Counted from the first letter of the stretch, positions 43,105 through 52,827 are shown. The stretch is DNA of 64,000 bases from Singulisphaera acidiphila DSM 18658 (GCF_000242455.2 NC_019892.1:1798001-1862000); one strand, 5' to 3'. Notes: generated by a model not told the origin, from the letters alone. Numbers and translations: made by a program.

Positions 43105-44548
43105 ATGGATATCCCACAGATTCGCAAGCTCAAGCCCGCGCTGAAGAAGTTCCTCAAGCGGTTCGATGACTGCTTCCCGCGCAAAGACACGCGGGCCCAT
43201 CTGCCGGTCTACGTCTCCGGCCAGCTCTCGGATATCCCCGAGAAGAGCGTGGAACCGATTGCCATTAATGCCGGCGTGCCGGTCAGGACCCTGCAGGAGT
43301 TCCTCAGCCAGCACTGTTGGGACCAGGACCGGACGCGCGACCGGCTCCAGCACATCGTCCGCGACGAGCACGCCGGTCCCCACGCGATCGGCGTCTTCGA
43401 TGAGACGAGCGACGTCAAGAAGGGGGACAAGACCCCCGGCGTGCAGCGGCAGTGGTGCGGTTCCGTCGGCAAGAAGGAGAACTGCATCGTCACGGTCCAC
43501 CTCGCCTACGCTCGTGAGGGCTTTCACTGTCTGCTCGACGGCGAATTGTTTCTGCCGGAATCCTGGTCCCTCGACCGCGCCCGCTGCCGCGAGGCCGGCA
43601 TCCCCGACGACATGGTGTATCGGCCCAAGTGGACGATCGCCCTGGAACTCTACGACCGCGCCACCGGCAACGGCCTGCACTTCGATTGGATGACTTTCGA
43701 CGAGGGCTACGGCGGCAAGCCCGAGTTCCTGCGGGGACTTTCGGCCCGTCGCCAGAAGTTCGTCGGCGAGGTGCCGCGGAACTTCATGGGCTGGATCAAG
43801 GCACCGCGTGTCGTGACCAGGAAGTACCGTAAGCACGGGCGGGGCCGCGGCCGCAAGACGCCTCGCCTGGCGAGCGGCAGCACACCGGCTCGGCGGGTTG
43901 ATGCCATGCTCGATCAAGACGGGTTTCGCAACCAGCCCTGGGTCCAGTGGCGAGTCAAGGATGGGCACAAGGGGCCGATGGTCTGGGAAGTCAAGCACCT
44001 GCGGTTTTCCCCCGTGGGCGCCGACGGGTTACCGGGCGAGCCGCTGCACCTGGTTGCCGCCCGTGACGTCTTGAACCCGGCGGAGTTGAAGTTCTTCGTC
44101 GGCGCCGCCCCCGAGGAGACGTCGGTGCAGGTGCTGTTGCTGGTCGGGTTTTCGCGATGGCGCGTCGAGCGCTGCTTCGAAGACCAGAAGTCCGAGATTG
44201 GACTGGATCAGTATGAGGGCCGCCGCTACCAGGGGCTCAAACGCCACCTGATCCTGAGTTGCCTGAGCTACTTGTTCCTATCGCGGATGCGACAGAAGTT
44301 CGGGGGGGAAAAATCCGGGTCTGACGGAGTGCCAAGTCCACAGTGCGATGGCGGCGCTGATCCCGTTCTGGTGGTTGGGGCTGAGTCCTCCGCGAAAGCT
44401 TCTGGAGCGGACCTCCGAAGAGATCGAGCGGGCGCAGCGTCGAAACGCCGTGGCGCAACGGTGCCACACCAAGCGGACAAGGCGAAAGTTGCATGAGATG
44501 GGCATCAAACTTACAGGGTTGCCCCAATGCAAATGGGATACGACTTAG
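43105..44548 (+). pseudogene. IS701-family transposase, frameshifted near its C-terminus
   Basis: DDE transposase from ATG 43105, with GGAGGT just upstream. Catalytic Asp in GVFDETSDVKKGDKTPG and in FDWMTFDEGYGG, and the Glu region WRVERCFEDQKSEIGLDQY are intact. After MRQKFGG the frame goes wrong at G7A5 (44302-44313): the proper end (NPGLTECQVH, PFWWLG, KRTRRKLHEMGIKLT, CKWDTT) is in the +1 frame and stops at 44548. One surplus base in the run explains it. Without correction the product is 463 residues with a foreign tail ending at 44496. It could be decay, a sequencing error or, less likely, frameshifting. Confidence 0.8.
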
Positions 44549-44558
44549 CGCTGTAGTA
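44539..44558 (-). repeat. right terminal inverted repeat of IS701-type element
   Basis: TACGACTTAGCGCTGTAGTA; includes the TAG stop of the transposase. Confidence 0.85.
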
Positions 44559-44562
44559 TTAG
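44559..44562. repeat. target-site duplication of IS701-type element, right
   Basis: TTAG, identical to 43018-43021. Confidence 0.75.
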
Positions 44563-44845
44563 GGCATCGGCGAGTTCTCGAAAAGTCAGAGTTCGCTGCA
44601 ACCACTTCCTTCGGTTCAACAACCGCTCAGGGCCAAAACCAGGTGCTCGGGATAAAAAAGTGTTGCGAGGTCCGACCCAAAGTGATTATTGTCCCAAATG
44701 TTAATTCTGATAATTCCACCGATCTGATTCGCCATTTTATCGACAGACTCTCTTGTCTGTCACGCGATTTGGGCCACCTGGGACGATCACGATCTTTGGG
44801 TGTTGCCTATTCACTCGGGGCTGGCTCAAGAATGAAAATGAACGA

Positions 44846-45556
44846 ATGGCGACTATTCGTGGTCGGATTCAGCGATTGAGGCGGTCGAGCCTGACACCGT
44901 GGCTGATCCTGGCCCTCATCGTGGGTGGAACTGCCGGATGGCAGATTCGCCGGTCGCCTTCGCCTGATTGGGGCCGGACGTCGGAGGTTGTACGGCAAAC
45001 GAGGGGAGAGCTGAGCACGCGTGTTGTGCACTTCGTGTCACCTCGGCAGCTCCTTGCCTCCAACACGATGACCGATCGGAACCTGGCCGACCTCGAGGCC
45101 AAGGGCCATGACGGGGGCCAGCGTGGTTGGACGGAGCTCAGCGCGGGCCAAGCCGTGGTATTCGTCTTCGTGAAAGTAGGGTGCCCTTGCAACGTCGAGT
45201 TTGAACCGTTCTTCCGCCGCGTCGAGCAGCTCTATCGCGGCAGCGTTCGATTCGCGGCGGTGATCGACGGCACGGTCGAGGAAGCGTTTGAGTATGCTGA
45301 TGAAATGAAAGTCCCCTATCCCGTCCTGGCCGATCCGGAGTGTACGCTGATCCGCCGTTTCGGGGTTGAGAACGGCGGCTATGTGGTGTTGTTGACCAGG
45401 GACGGCACGGTCAATGGCTTCTGGCCCGGCTGTTCCGCTGATGGACTGCGTGATCTCGGCCGGCGAATCGCCCGGCTGGTGATGATCGAAGAGCGCCCGC
45501 TCGATATTTCCGGGATGCCCGGCCCCTTGATCACGGGCTGCCCGTTCGCATTGTGA
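44846..45556 (+). CDS. membrane-anchored redoxin (AhpC/TSA-like)
   Basis: A 236-residue protein with one N-terminal membrane helix (TPWLILALIVGGTAG) and a thioredoxin-fold domain outside the cytoplasm: AVVFVFVKVGCPCNVEFEPFF, SVRFAAVIDG, YPVLADPECTLIRRFGVE, GGYVVLLTRDGTV. The active site has C-P-C in place of C-x-x-C, which resembles peroxiredoxin-type or SCO-like redoxins more than a disulfide oxidoreductase. ATG 44846 is chosen so that the membrane helix starts after a basic head; in-frame text before it is not protein-like. The beta-propeller gene follows 103 bp later and was probably co-transcribed before it was interrupted. Confidence 0.75.
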   Translation: MATIRGRIQRLRRSSLTPWLILALIVGGTAGWQIRRSPSPDWGRTSEVVRQTRGELSTRVVHFVSPRQLLASNTMTDRNLADLEAKGHDGGQRGWTELSAGQAVVFVFVKVGCPCNVEFEPFFRRVEQLYRGSVRFAAVIDGTVEEAFEYADEMKVPYPVLADPECTLIRRFGVENGGYVVLLTRDGTVNGFWPGCSADGLRDLGRRIARLVMIEERPLDISGMPGPLITGCPFAL

Positions 45557-46233
45557 ACGGGAGGGGAGGATTCCCTCTTTTGACTTGAGATGGACCTGCA
45601 TTTCGCACACTCCATCCGCCATTCCGAGGAAGTCTTCCACTTCAAAGGAGGCCGTCAAAGTGTCGACACCTTTTTACAAAAAGCTCTCGCGTCGCCGACT
45701 GTTCAAGTATGGGGCCGCCGGCCTGACAGGCCTGGGGGCTTACCGAGGGCTGAGGGCGGTCGGCACCGCCGACGATTCGTCGAAGCTGGAACACGAACCC
45801 ACGGATATGGGCGGGGTCAAGATCGAACTGCCCCCTTACCTCCTGCTCTCACCCACCAAGTTGGGAGGAGGCACCCACGCCGTCAATCTCCAGACGATGA
45901 AACAGGTTGCCTGGATCTCGTACTGGAATTATGGCGATACTTGTCCGATCTCCCACCACCTCTGCGCGTATCCGGCGGACGATGAGAAAGATCCGTTGAA
46001 CGGCTTCGAGTTCATCAACTCGAGCCAAGGGAGTGAGAATGTGCTGATGTACGGCATTCCCACTCGGATCAAGGAGATGGGACTGCTCGACCCGGTCTAT
46101 GGACAAGGTAATCAACTCTACCGCGTCCGCTACGACGGCAAGTCCGGCCAGATGGAGTTGATGGAGAACGTGGCCGAGACTACGGGGATCGGGCTGGGTG
46201 TTCACACGACTGTGTTCCCCGACGCGAGTGGAT

Positions 46234-46237
46234 TTAG
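46234..46237. repeat. target-site duplication of IS1380-type element, left
   Basis: TTAG, repeated at 48000-48003. Confidence 0.8.
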
Positions 46238-46252
46238 CCTGGATTTCTCACC
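46238..46252 (+). repeat. terminal inverted repeat of IS1380-type element
   Basis: CCTGGATTTCTCACC, perfectly inverted at 47985-47999. Confidence 0.9.
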
Positions 46253-46481
46253 CTATTCTTTCGGGGTCCGATCGCTCGACGATTTCGACGGCTCGCCCCC
46301 GCCACCCGCGGCCTGCGTGGTCTCCCGCTTGCTCATCACGTCGGCGTGGACCTGATCGGACCTCTTCACGCCAACGCGAACCTGGTTCCTCAGGCCCCCG
46401 CGCCCAGGCGGGGGCGCACCCCGATCCTCACCCCTCCTCAGGGAGGGGCTTTCCCGCCTCATTTGACTGGGTCTCCTCGTT

Positions 46482-47906
46482 TCAGCACCTCGGGATCAAG
46501 GGCCCCGACCGCGCCAAGTTGGTGTGCACACGCCGAAACACTTCCGCATACGGACAACCGCTCGAGAACTTCACCCACACCTTGCGAACCGTCACCCGCA
46601 CCAACGCCCCGATCTTCAAGAGCTTCAGACGGATCGTTTGGCACTGCGCCTCGGCCATCGCCGTTCCCGCCAGCCCCAGCCGCCGCAACGCCTCCAGCAA
46701 CACGTAGGCGATCGAGGAGAAGAACAGCCGGATCTGGTTGGCACGCATCGTGTGGGCACTGGTCCGATCGGCGAACAGATGGAGTTGCTGCTCCTTGATC
46801 CGGTTCTCCATCTCACCGCGACCGCAGTAGTCTTGCTCGTACAGCGGCGGCGCCGCTCGTTCCTCGACCGTGAGCGACGTGACCACGAACCGCGGGTTGG
46901 CCCCCTTGCCCAGATGCTCGGCCTTGGCCACCACCCGACGTTCTCGGCTCCAGGTCTTCTGCGTTTGATAACGCAACTCGGCGAAGACCCGGGACGGCTG
47001 TTTCGTCGCCTCGAATTGCTGGCGTGCTTGGGCCAATTCCGTCGCGATCGCCGCCGTCAGCCGGGTGTTCTTGGCCAGGCCGATCAGGTAATCCACGCCG
47101 TTGTCCTCACACCAGCGAAGGATCTCCTCGCGGCAGAACCCGCTGTCGGCGCGGATCAGGATCTTCACCTGAGGCCACGCCTGGCGGATCTGCGAGACGA
47201 TCCGCTTGAGGGACTTCACCGAGCCGGCGCTGGCATCAATGTCGGAGGGACGCAGCCGGGCACAGAGCAGGTGGTCGCCGCAGAAGATGTAGAGCGGGAG
47301 ATAGCAGTATCCCTTGTAGTAGCCGTGGAAAAAGCGGCCAAGTTGGCGGCCATGGACCGTGTCGTCGGTGGCGTCGAGGTCCAAAACGATCCGCTCGGGG
47401 GGTCGGCTGTGGGCCTGAAGAAAGAGGGTAACGAAGAGCCGTTCGACCTCATGGGTCTGACAGGTGATCTTCTTGTAACGGCTCTGTCCGTCGGCCCCGA
47501 CAGGGGTCAGTTCCAAGCGGTTGAGGGTACTCTTGCCAGCCAGCGGCTTGCCGCGATCGCGGAGCCGTGGCCGGTCCTGGCCGGTGGGATCGGTCTTGCC
47601 GACGACGGTGGCCAGTAACGGATCGCAGCGGAGATCGTCGTGGTCGTTGAGGTCTTCGTAGCCCAAGGCCAGACCATAGACGCGTTGGGCCAGGAGGTGT
47701 TCCAGGGGGTGCTCGACGAGGTCAGGATCGCGATGGTCGGTAAAGCAGGCGGCGAACTGGCGGATGATCCCGGTGCGGGCTTCGATCTGACGGAGCAGAA
47801 GTGCACCGCCGTCGGAAGAGATGGCGCCCCCGTCAAAATCGGCGAGCACTTGGCGGTGACCGAGGATGGAAAAGTCGAGGTAAGTCGAGTTACACTCTGT
47901 AGCCAT
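46482..47906 (-). CDS. IS1380-family transposase
   Basis: Intact DDE transposase of 474 residues from ATG 47906 (MATECNSTYLDFS). Typical N-terminal text LADFDGGAISSDGGALLLRQIE, catalytic Asp in VLDLDATDDTVHG and LIRADSGFCREEILRW, catalytic Glu in YCGRGEMENRIKEQQ, all characteristic of IS1380 elements. The C-terminal part (LFFSSIAYVLLEALRRLG, RLKLLKIGALVRVT) follows the family. It reads against the interrupted host gene. Confidence 0.95.
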   Translation of the reverse strand: MATECNSTYLDFSILGHRQVLADFDGGAISSDGGALLLRQIEARTGIIRQFAACFTDHRDPDLVEHPLEHLLAQRVYGLALGYEDLNDHDDLRCDPLLATVVGKTDPTGQDRPRLRDRGKPLAGKSTLNRLELTPVGADGQSRYKKITCQTHEVERLFVTLFLQAHSRPPERIVLDLDATDDTVHGRQLGRFFHGYYKGYCYLPLYIFCGDHLLCARLRPSDIDASAGSVKSLKRIVSQIRQAWPQVKILIRADSGFCREEILRWCEDNGVDYLIGLAKNTRLTAAIATELAQARQQFEATKQPSRVFAELRYQTQKTWSRERRVVAKAEHLGKGANPRFVVTSLTVEERAAPPLYEQDYCGRGEMENRIKEQQLHLFADRTSAHTMRANQIRLFFSSIAYVLLEALRRLGLAGTAMAEAQCQTIRLKLLKIGALVRVTVRKVWVKFSSGCPYAEVFRRVHTNLARSGPLIPRC

Positions 47907-47984
47907 CGGGCTGCCTTGGTTCGGTGTCAAAAGTGGTTGTCGCAATTCCACCTATGACACGCAAGGCAGCCCGATTCAATCCCT

Positions 47985-47999
47985 GGTGAGAAATCCAGG
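47985..47999 (-). repeat. terminal inverted repeat of IS1380-type element
   Basis: GGTGAGAAATCCAGG, inverse of 46238-46252. Confidence 0.9.
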
Positions 48000-48003
48000 T
48001 TAG
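48000..48003. repeat. target-site duplication of IS1380-type element, right
   Basis: TTAG, identical to 46234-46237. Confidence 0.8.
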
Positions 48004-49334
48004 TTGCGCCGATGGCCAGAAGGATGTGGCTGCGTTCTTCAACCGGGCCAAGGGGCCTCTCGAGAAGACCAAGGTCCTCGCCGCGTTCAAGGCCGACTGG
48101 GTGCCCAACTCGCCTTACCTGGGCGAGACCTGGATCAAAGGGGGGACGATCCGCCTTCAGCGGCTCACGGCGGGGAAGGAAGAAGGGGGCGGGCTCCACG
48201 CTGCGGACGGCTTCTACAACTATCGCGGGACCAAGGGGAATAAGATCAATTACGAGATGGCCCCGATGGCCGAACTCCTGGTCGAACGCGGCCAAATCCC
48301 GGGCGATTCCCCCCACACGCTCACCGGGCTTGATTTTGCCCTCCACGATCCGCGCGATCGGTTCTCGATGCTCGGACTGCGGATGTGCGGTGGCTGCATC
48401 ATCATCGACCGCAAGAATTGGGAACCGGTCTGCTTCGTGAGTGCCGACGAGAAGGGAAAGGACAACTATCCGCTCAAGAAGGTCAGCAGCAATCCGGATA
48501 CGTGGGAGGTGACACTCGAAGGCATCAGTAATCCGATCCACGAGTCGGGCTTCAATCCCATCGTTGATCCGGCGGTTTTTTGCATGATGAACAACCTCCG
48601 GGCCAACAACGTCGCCGTCATGGACGTGAGCGACTCAGACCCTCGCAACTGGAAGCGGCAGACGTACCTCCGCGACAAGGAATGGGTTGGGGAATACCCT
48701 TCCCCATTCCACATCGGATTCTCGGTCGACGGCACCAAATGCTTCTTCACCGTGCTTCGACCCAAGCCGATGCGGAGCGACATCTTCGTCGCTGATACGT
48801 CCTCATGGAAAATAATCAAAAAATTTAGAAATGTCGGTGTTGATCTGCAGACGTTGGCGGTCTCTCCCTGCGGGAAGTTTGTCTTCGCGATTTTCAGCGG
48901 ATTCCAGCGTCTGGAGTCGGGCCTCTTCGCGTTCCGGCAGGACACGCTCGAGCCGCTTGGCTATATGCCCAACTTCGGTGGGCATCACGACTGCGTTCTT
49001 GTGCCGAAGAATCGGCACGAGTTGAAGTTCAGCCGCGTCTGCCAGGTTTGATCCGCCGGTTTGTGGGTGGCGTGAGGTCCGCTCCTTGGGGGGCGGTCGG
49101 AGCACGCTCAGTCCGCGCTGCTTCGGATCGCATTGGCCGACTCGCATCCCCCCTTCCCCTCGGGTTCGAGCGAGGCGGAGGGGAAAGCTCCGTGACGGTT
49201 CGCCCTTTCGGCATCTGCTTTTGAACTCGGGACATACACAGCAAATCAGGATATCTCAAAAATAGCGGTCTCCCGTTGTCAACATCGGACCGACGGATTC
49301 TTTGGGTTGACCATGATGCTGGGTCGGGAATCTG

Positions 49335-50570
49335 ATGAATATTGCTCCACGTGACGCTCGCCTCTTCTTTCGTCTGGCGATTCAGGGGCTGGGCCATCGT
49401 CCCGTGCGGGCGGCTTTGCTGGCCCTGGCGGTCGCGGTGGGGGGGGCCTCGGTCTTTACGGCCACGGTCCTCTGCCGGGCGATCCAAGTTAGCATGGGCA
49501 CGAGCCTGGATCGCCTTGGTGCCGACCTGATGGTCGTCCCCAAGGCTACGACCGTTAACCTCACCACTGCGCTTCTGACGGTCGAGCCGACTGAAGCGAC
49601 CATCGATCCTGCCACGATCGCGGCGCTGACCGCGCTTCCCGGAGTCGACGTGGCGGCGCCTCAGCGTTATTTCGGACTCCCCAGCGCCGATTCATCGCAT
49701 GGTGGCCACGAGGATCTGATCGCATTCGATCCCGTCCGCGACTTCACTGTCCGCCCTTGGCTGATCGACAGCCTGGGGCGACCCTTGCGCCGGAACGACC
49801 TGATCGTCGGCGGCCGGCGGCCTGAATCCCTCGGCAGTACGGTCAAGCTTTTCAATCGCGACTTCACCGTCTACGGTCGGCTCGCGCTCACCGGGGTCGG
49901 GTCATTCGAACGCGCCTATTTTGCTTCGTTCGAGACGGTCTCTGAGGTAGCCGTGGCGGCTCAAAAGTTTACGGGGCATGAGTTCGCGACGGGCCTCGAC
50001 ACCGATCGAGCCACGGCTCTGCTTGTGCGGCTGAAGGTCGGGGCGACCCCCGAGCAGTTCCGCTTCGCCGCGGCGCGGCGGCCCGAGGTCCAGGTGGTTG
50101 CAGGGAATGGGTTGAGCACCTCCGTCCGCCAAGCACTGCTCCTGGTCTTGGGCGGGTCGGTCCTCTTCTCAAGTCTGATCCTGCTGACCATGGCGCTGAT
50201 GGTCGGTGCCCTCTATACCGGGCTTCTTAACGAGCGGAGACGCGAGTTGGGCTTGCTGCTGGCGGTGGGGATGCGCCCGCTCCAGGTCGTCCGCCTGATC
50301 TTGGCCGAGGCCGCGCTGACGACCGGCCTTGGGGGAATCTCGGGTGTGGTTCTTGGGGCCGGGGGCTTAGTTCTTTTTGAACGGTCCATCGGCTACCAAT
50401 TCCAGCAATATAAGATTCCGTTCGTCTTGCCTGGCCCGGCGGCCTTGATCGTTATGGGGGGCGTCAGCATTGTCCTCTGTTCTGCAGTCGGTGTGGCCGG
50501 GGCGGTGTTTCCCGCCTGGTGTGCGGGGCGAGCCGAACCCTATGCGCTGATCCGTGGAGAGGGGACCTGA
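49335..50570 (+). CDS. ABC transporter permease, FtsX/MacB type
   Basis: A 411-residue inner-membrane protein: one N-terminal helix (RPVRAALLALAVAVGGASVF), a large external domain (about 45-260), then three helices (LLVLGGSVLFSSLILLTMALMVGAL, LILAEAALTTGLGGISGVVLGAGG, PAALIVMGGVSIVLCSAVGVAGAVF, quoted in parts), the FtsX/MacB plan. LNERRRELGLLLAVGMRP between helices is the usual coupling loop. Such permeases move lipoproteins, peptides or metals, or transmit force. The TGA overlaps the ATG of the ATPase gene by one base, so the pair is translationally coupled. Confidence 0.88.
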   Translation: MNIAPRDARLFFRLAIQGLGHRPVRAALLALAVAVGGASVFTATVLCRAIQVSMGTSLDRLGADLMVVPKATTVNLTTALLTVEPTEATIDPATIAALTALPGVDVAAPQRYFGLPSADSSHGGHEDLIAFDPVRDFTVRPWLIDSLGRPLRRNDLIVGGRRPESLGSTVKLFNRDFTVYGRLALTGVGSFERAYFASFETVSEVAVAAQKFTGHEFATGLDTDRATALLVRLKVGATPEQFRFAAARRPEVQVVAGNGLSTSVRQALLLVLGGSVLFSSLILLTMALMVGALYTGLLNERRRELGLLLAVGMRPLQVVRLILAEAALTTGLGGISGVVLGAGGLVLFERSIGYQFQQYKIPFVLPGPAALIVMGGVSIVLCSAVGVAGAVFPAWCAGRAEPYALIRGEGT

Positions 50571-52018
50571 TGCTCGTTTCCGCACGGGGCCTGGGCCGGA
50601 CGTACTCGACGCTACGTGGACCGATCGTCGCAGTGGAAGGGGTGGACCTGGAGATCGAACCCGGCGAGTTCGTGGTGATCTGCGGGCGATCGGGGTCGGG
50701 CAAGTCGACACTCCTCGGAATGGTGGGGGGGCTTTGCCGCCCCTCGGCGGGCTCCGTTTCGATTGGAGGGACGGCCCTCCAATCACTCTCCCCCGCGGCG
50801 CTGGCCGACTTCCGCGCACACCACCTGGGATTCATGTTTCAGTTTGCCGGGCTGCTCCCGAATCTCCGGGCGATCGACAATGTGGCCCTCCCCGCCCTTC
50901 TCGATGCCTTGGATGAAGGGGAGGCTTACGAACGAGCCCGGGATCTGCTCGGCCAGGTCGGTCTGGCCGAACGCTGGGATGCCTATCCGGGGGAACTCTC
51001 CGGGGGGCAGCAACGCCGTGTCGCCGTCGCACGCTCTTTGATCAACCGGCCGGTTCTGCTCCTGGCCGACGAGCCGACCAACGACCTTGACGAAGAGGCC
51101 GAGTGGGAAGTGTTCACCCTTTTGCAAGAGCTTCACAGGTCAAACGCGACGACTCTGATCGTCGTGACCCACAACCAGGGGTTGGCAGCTCAGGCCGATC
51201 GCGTGGTGACCCTCCGCTCAGGCCGCCTTGTTTCCGACCGGCGTACGGCCCGCGTTCTTGCCGAGGTATCTCACCTTACTTCCGCACTTGGCCTTCCCGA
51301 GGTGGACATTGCGACCTCCTCGCCAACCGGCGTCGACGGCCCGTTCGAGGCTGCGCCGGGATCGCTGACCCCGGCGGAGCCGACTCCGCCGGGGGCTGGT
51401 TTTGCCAGGTTCCTCTTCGAATTCCTCGGATGGGTTGGCGTGGTCGCTGGTGTGCTCTACGCGTTCGACAGTGTGTCGGGCCGATTCCAGCGGAAGGCGA
51501 TCGAGCGGAGGGTCACGGAACGGAAAAAGTCTGAGCAACTCGCCATGCAACAGCTTCGCGCCGACGTTCACGACGTCGTCTACCAGCCTGACGGCCGTTA
51601 CGAGGTTACCGTCTACCTCGAAAACTTCGCACCCGACAAGCCGTTCTTCGTCCTGGGACCCGAACTCCGTGCCTTCGTTCAGATCGACCACGGGTGGCAA
51701 CCGATCTCGGTGCTTCGGGCGGGGGCCGACACGGACCGCGTACAGGAAGTCCGGGATGGCCGCCGACTCGTCCCCTTTACGTTTCGAATTGATACCGATC
51801 GCTACGACGAGCTCATTCCCGGATACTTCCACATCCGCTTCACAAGCGTCATGGTTGTTAGCGAGTCTGCGGAGCCCACCGATGACCTCTTCGAACGAAC
51901 CGACGACTATTACGTTTACCTGAAGCCCGAGCGGTTGAGCGATGACGACATTCGCGCCCGGAACAAGTGGAAGCCTGGCGCAATCGTCCCCCGCTGGATC
52001 CCGATGCCAGCGCATTGA
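50570..52018 (+). CDS. ABC transporter ATPase with fused membrane-anchored C-terminal domain
   Basis: A 482-residue protein. Residues 1-235 are a complete MacB/LolD-type ATPase: Walker A GRSGSGKST (39-47), signature LSGGQ (143-147), Walker B LLLADE (163-168), H-loop VVTHNQG. After a Pro-rich linker (about 250-277) comes one membrane helix (FLFEFLGWVGVVAGVLYAF, about 281-299), a charged helix, and a beta-rich domain of about 170 residues (DVVYQPDGRYEVTVYLENF, PFFVLGPELRAFVQIDHGW, PGYFHIRFTSVMVV). LolD-class ATPases normally end near residue 230. No frameshift separates the parts. The extra domain may sit outside the cytoplasm and act as a built-in partner or sensor for the permease. Confidence 0.88.
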   Translation: MLVSARGLGRTYSTLRGPIVAVEGVDLEIEPGEFVVICGRSGSGKSTLLGMVGGLCRPSAGSVSIGGTALQSLSPAALADFRAHHLGFMFQFAGLLPNLRAIDNVALPALLDALDEGEAYERARDLLGQVGLAERWDAYPGELSGGQQRRVAVARSLINRPVLLLADEPTNDLDEEAEWEVFTLLQELHRSNATTLIVVTHNQGLAAQADRVVTLRSGRLVSDRRTARVLAEVSHLTSALGLPEVDIATSSPTGVDGPFEAAPGSLTPAEPTPPGAGFARFLFEFLGWVGVVAGVLYAFDSVSGRFQRKAIERRVTERKKSEQLAMQQLRADVHDVVYQPDGRYEVTVYLENFAPDKPFFVLGPELRAFVQIDHGWQPISVLRAGADTDRVQEVRDGRRLVPFTFRIDTDRYDELIPGYFHIRFTSVMVVSESAEPTDDLFERTDDYYVYLKPERLSDDDIRARNKWKPGAIVPRWIPMPAH

Positions 52019-52458
52019 TTGCCTGATCCTGCCTCGGGGCAGAAGTAGAGCTGGCCGTGAGGCCAGAACATATCGCTGGTCGACTGAAGGCCGCGCGGGC
52101 GAAAAGAGATGGGTTTATCCTTCAGAGTCGAATGGGCTGGGCCTTGATGGTGGGTAGAGGTCCCCGGCGCCGCGCTTACTGCTCTCCTCTGGGCTGAATT
52201 CGGAGTGATCCCCCTATTTTTCTCTATTGGATCGTGTGGTTCGGCTCCGATAAAGAACGGATCCCCCTCTCTTCGTTGCACTGAGTTTTTGCTTGCGGAC
52301 TGAAGAGTTCCGCGGTAACCTGTCCGCTGCTATTCTGATAGACCACAAGGAAGTGTCGACTCTCTCCAGGGAGTTCGACGCGGACAATGCCGGCCGAGAC
52401 GTGAAGGGCACGGTTCCATCGAACATCCGGCCGCAAAGGTCGGGGAGAGATGATAAGG
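52019..52458. other. intergenic, no gene seen
   Basis: No supported gene in the 440 bp between the ATPase and the small helical pair. A frame from 52293 with some protein-like text (EEFRGNLSAAILIDHKEVS) has no start signal and overlaps the next gene in another frame. Confidence 0.45.
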
Positions 52459-52827
52459 ATGTCACAACTGACGGAAACGCAAGACACCTCGGAACACGCT
52501 CAACTCGCCAAGCTCTGCTCCACCATTCGGGGCAAGCTCCAGTTCATGGATTACCTCGTCCGGGCGGCTGTGGCCGACGTCGAGCGTTTCCAGGAGGAAC
52601 CGGAGGCGGGGACGCGGATCTTCATCCGGCAGTTGATCGAGATGCACTCCTCCAACCTGGCCGTCGAGTGTGAAAACATGCGAATGGTTGGCGAGTTGTG
52701 CGGTCAACTCGAGACGATCATCCACAACACCGTGAACTCCTTCGACCATCCTACGGCCGATTCTTTCGACGACCACAAGGCGGGCACTTTGGGCTCGTTT
52801 GAAGGTCAGAACGGAGACGGCGCATGA
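52459..52827 (+). CDS. small helical protein, first of a related pair
   Basis: A 122-residue protein of unknown function. ATG 52459 has GGGGAGAG nine bases upstream; ATG 52450 is too close to it. The core is predicted helical: LCSTIRGKLQFMDYLVRAAV, then ADVERFQ, IFIRQLIEMHSSNLAVE, GELCGQLETII. The pattern matches the next protein (SLADVKGQAQFLLYLADQI, FLCKVLGMYSSQLE), so the two are diverged duplicates. Its TGA overlaps the next ATG. There is no signal peptide or membrane helix. A heterodimeric helical bundle is a reasonable guess, not shown. Confidence 0.65.
   Translation: MSQLTETQDTSEHAQLAKLCSTIRGKLQFMDYLVRAAVADVERFQEEPEAGTRIFIRQLIEMHSSNLAVECENMRMVGELCGQLETIIHNTVNSFDHPTADSFDDHKAGTLGSFEGQNGDGA

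Larger units (their letters stand above)
43022..44558 (+). mobile_element. IS701-type insertion sequence
   Basis: A 1537-bp element with 20-bp terminal inverted repeats that match at 18 positions (left 43022-43041, right 44539-44558) and a TTAG duplication. It carries one transposase gene with a probable one-base insertion. The transposase stop codon lies inside the right repeat, as is usual for compact elements. It sits between the ThuA gene and the redoxin gene. Confidence 0.88.
46238..47999 (-). mobile_element. IS1380-type insertion sequence
   Basis: A 1762-bp element with perfect 15-bp terminal inverted repeats, CCTGGATTTCTCACC at 46238-46252 and its inverse at 47985-47999, and a TTAG target duplication. 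It carries one intact leftward transposase gene. It interrupts the beta-propeller gene in opposite orientation. Ends, duplication and transposase are all intact, so it is potentially active and recently arrived. Confidence 0.92.
45660..49051 (+). pseudogene. TAT-exported beta-propeller protein, split by an IS1380-type element
   Basis: Two parts, 45660-46237 and 48004-49051, join in frame when the insertion and one TTAG copy are removed: 1626 bases, exactly 542 codons, through GFSCADGQKDVAAFF. GTG 45660 has a strong AAAGGAGG nine bases upstream. The protein starts with a twin-Arg signal (SRRRLFKYGAAGLTGLGAY), then repeated blade-like segments (WISYWNYGDTCPISHH, GWHD-like GTKGNKINYEMAPM, FHIGFSVDGTKCFFTVL, LQTLAVSPCGKFVFAIFSG, GHHDCVLVPKN). 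I recall similar propellers in nitrous-oxide-reductase or cytochrome cd1-type proteins, but no copper or haem site is certain. The 5' part could still make a truncated secreted product. Confidence 0.85.
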
